Shown: positions 13,589-14,817 of the stretch, piece after piece
Numbering within the stretch: position 1 is the first letter of the stretch
Layout: every line of letters starts with the position of its first letter
Origin: Treponema sp.
GTDB lineage: Bacteria > Spirochaetota > Spirochaetia > Treponematales > Breznakiellaceae
DNA: 14,817 nt
Direction: 5' to 3'
NCBI GenBank assembly: GCA_031277045.1
Contig: JAISLX010000077.1
Coordinates: 1-14,817 of the forward strand
Program-made: the position numbers and the translations under genes
Notes under the pieces: model-generated
Told to the model about the DNA's origin: nothing
The model's input: the letters and a program-made list of their open reading frames with translations, nothing else
Database searches by the model: none

Positions 13589-14557
13589 ATGAACAAAGTT
13601 TTGGAAGAACTGGGGAATATCGGGATTATCCCGGTTATTAAAATTGACGACCCCGCCGGGGCGGTCCCGCTGGCAAAGGCCCTTGCCGCCGGGGGTATCC
13701 CCTGCGCGGAGGTAACCTTCCGCACCGCCCAGGGGGAGGAGGCGATTCGCCGGATCAGCGCCGGGGCGCCCGAATGTCTTGTGGGGGCGGGAACCGTGCA
13801 CAACGTCGAACAGGTGGACCGGGCCGTCAAAGCGGGGGCCAAATTCATCGTCAGCCCCGGCTACAACCCCAAGACAGTTGATTACTGCGTCGAACGGGGG
13901 ATCCCCATCACCCCCGGCTGTTCCACCCCCTCGGACTTTGAGCGGGCGCTGGAGGCGGGACTGGATGTCGTCAAGTTTTTCCCCGCCGAACAATCAGGCG
14001 GTATCGCCTACATCAAGGCCGTGGCGGCCCCCTACAGCGGCCTTAAATTTATCCCCACCGGGGGGATCAACGCCGGAAACATCGGCGCCTACATAACCTG
14101 CGACAGGGTCCTCGCCTGCGGCGGCACCTGGATGGTAAGCCCGGAGATGATCAACGCCGGGGAATTCGACAGGATCAGCGCCCTTTCCCGTGAAGCTGTT
14201 CTGTCGATGTTCGGCTTTACCGTGGCCCATACCGGGATAAACGCCGGTTCCGAAACGGCGGCACGGGAGGCGGCGGCCCTTTTCGGCGGCCTCTTTGGTT
14301 TCCCCGTGAACGAAGGGAACAGTTCGATCTTTACCAGCGATTACCTTGAACTAATGAAACTCCCCGGCGCCGCCGGGACCAAAGGACATATCGCCATCGC
14401 CACCAACACCATCGTCCGGGCGCGGGCCTATCTGGAACGGCGGGGCGTTGTCTTTGATCCCGCCTCGATCAAGAAAACCGCCGCGGGAAACATAAACGTG
14501 ATCTTTGCCAGGGACGAGATTCTCGGCTTCGCCTGGCACCTAATCCAAAAAAAGTAG
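13589..14557 (+). CDS. eda: KDPG/KHG aldolase fused to a C-terminal glyoxalase-like (VOC) domain
   Basis: Residues 1 to about 205 are a class I 2-keto-3-deoxy-6-phosphogluconate/4-hydroxy-2-oxoglutarate aldolase, which splits sugar-acid intermediates into pyruvate and an aldehyde. The active-site residues are visible: Glu41 and Arg45 in AEVTFRT, the Schiff-base Lys129 in VVKFFPAE, and FIPTGGI at 154-160. Residues of about 210-322 form a second domain of the vicinal oxygen chelate (glyoxalase/bleomycin-resistance) type, with AHTGIN (His214), LELMKLPG (Glu254) and GTKGHIAI (His267) as recognisable stretches. Stand-alone aldolases are about 210 residues, so this is a fusion; similar fusions are annotated in Firmicutes and treponemes. 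The ATG at 13589 has GGAGGT 5 bases upstream; a TTG at 13571 is rejected. The role of the second domain is not known. Confidence 0.88.
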   Translation: MNKVLEELGNIGIIPVIKIDDPAGAVPLAKALAAGGIPCAEVTFRTAQGEEAIRRISAGAPECLVGAGTVHNVEQVDRAVKAGAKFIVSPGYNPKTVDYCVERGIPITPGCSTPSDFERALEAGLDVVKFFPAEQSGGIAYIKAVAAPYSGLKFIPTGGINAGNIGAYITCDRVLACGGTWMVSPEMINAGEFDRISALSREAVLSMFGFTVAHTGINAGSETAAREAAALFGGLFGFPVNEGNSSIFTSDYLELMKLPGAAGTKGHIAIATNTIVRARAYLERRGVVFDPASIKKTAAGNINVIFARDEILGFAWHLIQKK

Positions 14558-14565
14558 GCCCGCCG

Positions 14566-14596
14566 CCGCGCTGGTAACACACGTTCACCAGCGCGG
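14566..14596 (+). terminator. 10-bp hairpin after the aldolase gene
   Basis: Arms at 14566-14575 and 14587-14596 pair perfectly over 10 bp with an 11-base loop, 8 bases after the aldolase stop. The stem is GC-rich and no T-tract follows. It forms a tandem with the next hairpin, and together they probably mark the end of this transcript. Confidence 0.55.
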
Positions 14597-14603
14597 GTAA
14601 AGA

Positions 14604-14641
14604 ACCCCGCCGCACAGTTCGAACCAAAGGTTCGGCGGGGT
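14604..14641 (+). terminator. 9-bp hairpin, second of a tandem pair
   Basis: Arms at 14604-14612 and 14633-14641 pair over 9 bp. The loop contains a smaller stem (CGAACC with GGTTCG) that partly competes with the outer one. Again there is no T-tract. Confidence 0.5.
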
Positions 14642-14722
14642 ATTCGCCCCCTTTCACACCGATATTTTACCTTCCGCGTATGCTAACCTTATCCACCGGC
14701 CCTGTCCACCATCCCCTCCCGG

Positions 14723-14751
14723 TTGACATTTATTCCGTAAGATACTACACT
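14723..14751 (+). promoter_or_regulatory. Promoter pointing out of the window
   Basis: A perfect -35 box TTGACA (14723-14728), a 17-base spacer and TACACT (14746-14751, 4 of 6 consensus bases) form a likely sigma-70-type promoter. The gene it would serve lies beyond the window. I see no gene between 14558 and the end; the stretch holds only the two hairpins, this promoter and the G-rich end. Confidence 0.5.
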
Positions 14752-14777
14752 TTTACATACCCTGAGTATAAAGCTGA

Positions 14778-14817
14778 GCCCCGGCCGGGGGGGGGGGCGC
14801 GGCGGGGGCGCGGGGGG
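14778..14817. other. G-rich low-complexity end, possible artefact
   Basis: The last 40 bases are almost only G and C, with a run of 11 G at 14787-14797 and further G5 and G6 runs up to the last base. This is unlike any other stretch here. It may be a sequencing or assembly artefact at a contig edge, or a real G-tract. Confidence 0.55.

Noticed and set aside
14616..14636. tRNA T-loop-like GTTCGAACC
   Set aside because: The bases form part of a hairpin after the aldolase gene; no acceptor stem, anticodon arm or D arm fits around them.

Overview
The window looks like part of a chromosome from a host-associated treponeme (Spirochaetota), possibly of the termite-gut type. The best evidence is a P83/P100-family protein, a family known from Borrelia and Treponema. 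The sugar-type binding protein, whose signal peptide ends in AFA followed by GGG, fits this group too. The assignment is an inference, because no rRNA or tRNA gene is present.

Layout. (1) 1-3008, plus strand: the end of an ABC importer operon of the LplB/YtcP type, with a 5'-truncated permease, a second permease and a secreted solute-binding protein. No ATPase gene is present. By eye this block is clearly more A+T-rich than the rest. (2) 3056-6007, minus strand: rhomboid protease, Gfo/Idh/MocA oxidoreductase, purine phosphoribosyltransferase-like protein and ribonuclease HII, read in that order from a promoter at about 6007. (3) 6128-6313, plus strand: a doubtful 61-residue lipoprotein. (4) 6279-11070, minus strand: an RlmD/TrmA-type RNA methyltransferase, then an exported beta-propeller/HEAT protein whose start overlaps the methyltransferase stop, then the P83/P100 protein. 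(5) 11136-14557, plus strand: an alpha/beta hydrolase, a poly(A) polymerase with a basic tail, and a KDPG/KHG aldolase fused to a glyoxalase-like domain. (6) 14558-14817: two hairpins, a promoter pointing out of the window, and a G-rich end that may be an assembly artefact.

Most genes are housekeeping or envelope genes of known families, and I see no defence island, prophage, CRISPR array or transposon. The distinctive signals lie between or inside the genes. A compound palindromic element sits in frame inside the ribonuclease HII gene and adds about 20 residues. Genes at operon heads appear to have promoters whose predicted start point falls on or next to the start codon (leaderless mRNAs), while genes inside operons have Shine-Dalgarno sequences or overlapping starts. 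Three long, near-perfect palindromes begin 1 to 2 bases after stop codons and have no T-tract, so transcription may end here in a way other than classical intrinsic termination, or these may be dispersed repeats.

In working terms, the importer would bring in a sugar or oligosaccharide and the aldolase could act in sugar-acid breakdown. The phosphoribosyltransferase salvages purine bases. Ribonuclease HII, poly(A) polymerase and the methyltransferase act on nucleic acids. The beta-propeller and P83/P100 proteins probably work in the periplasm.
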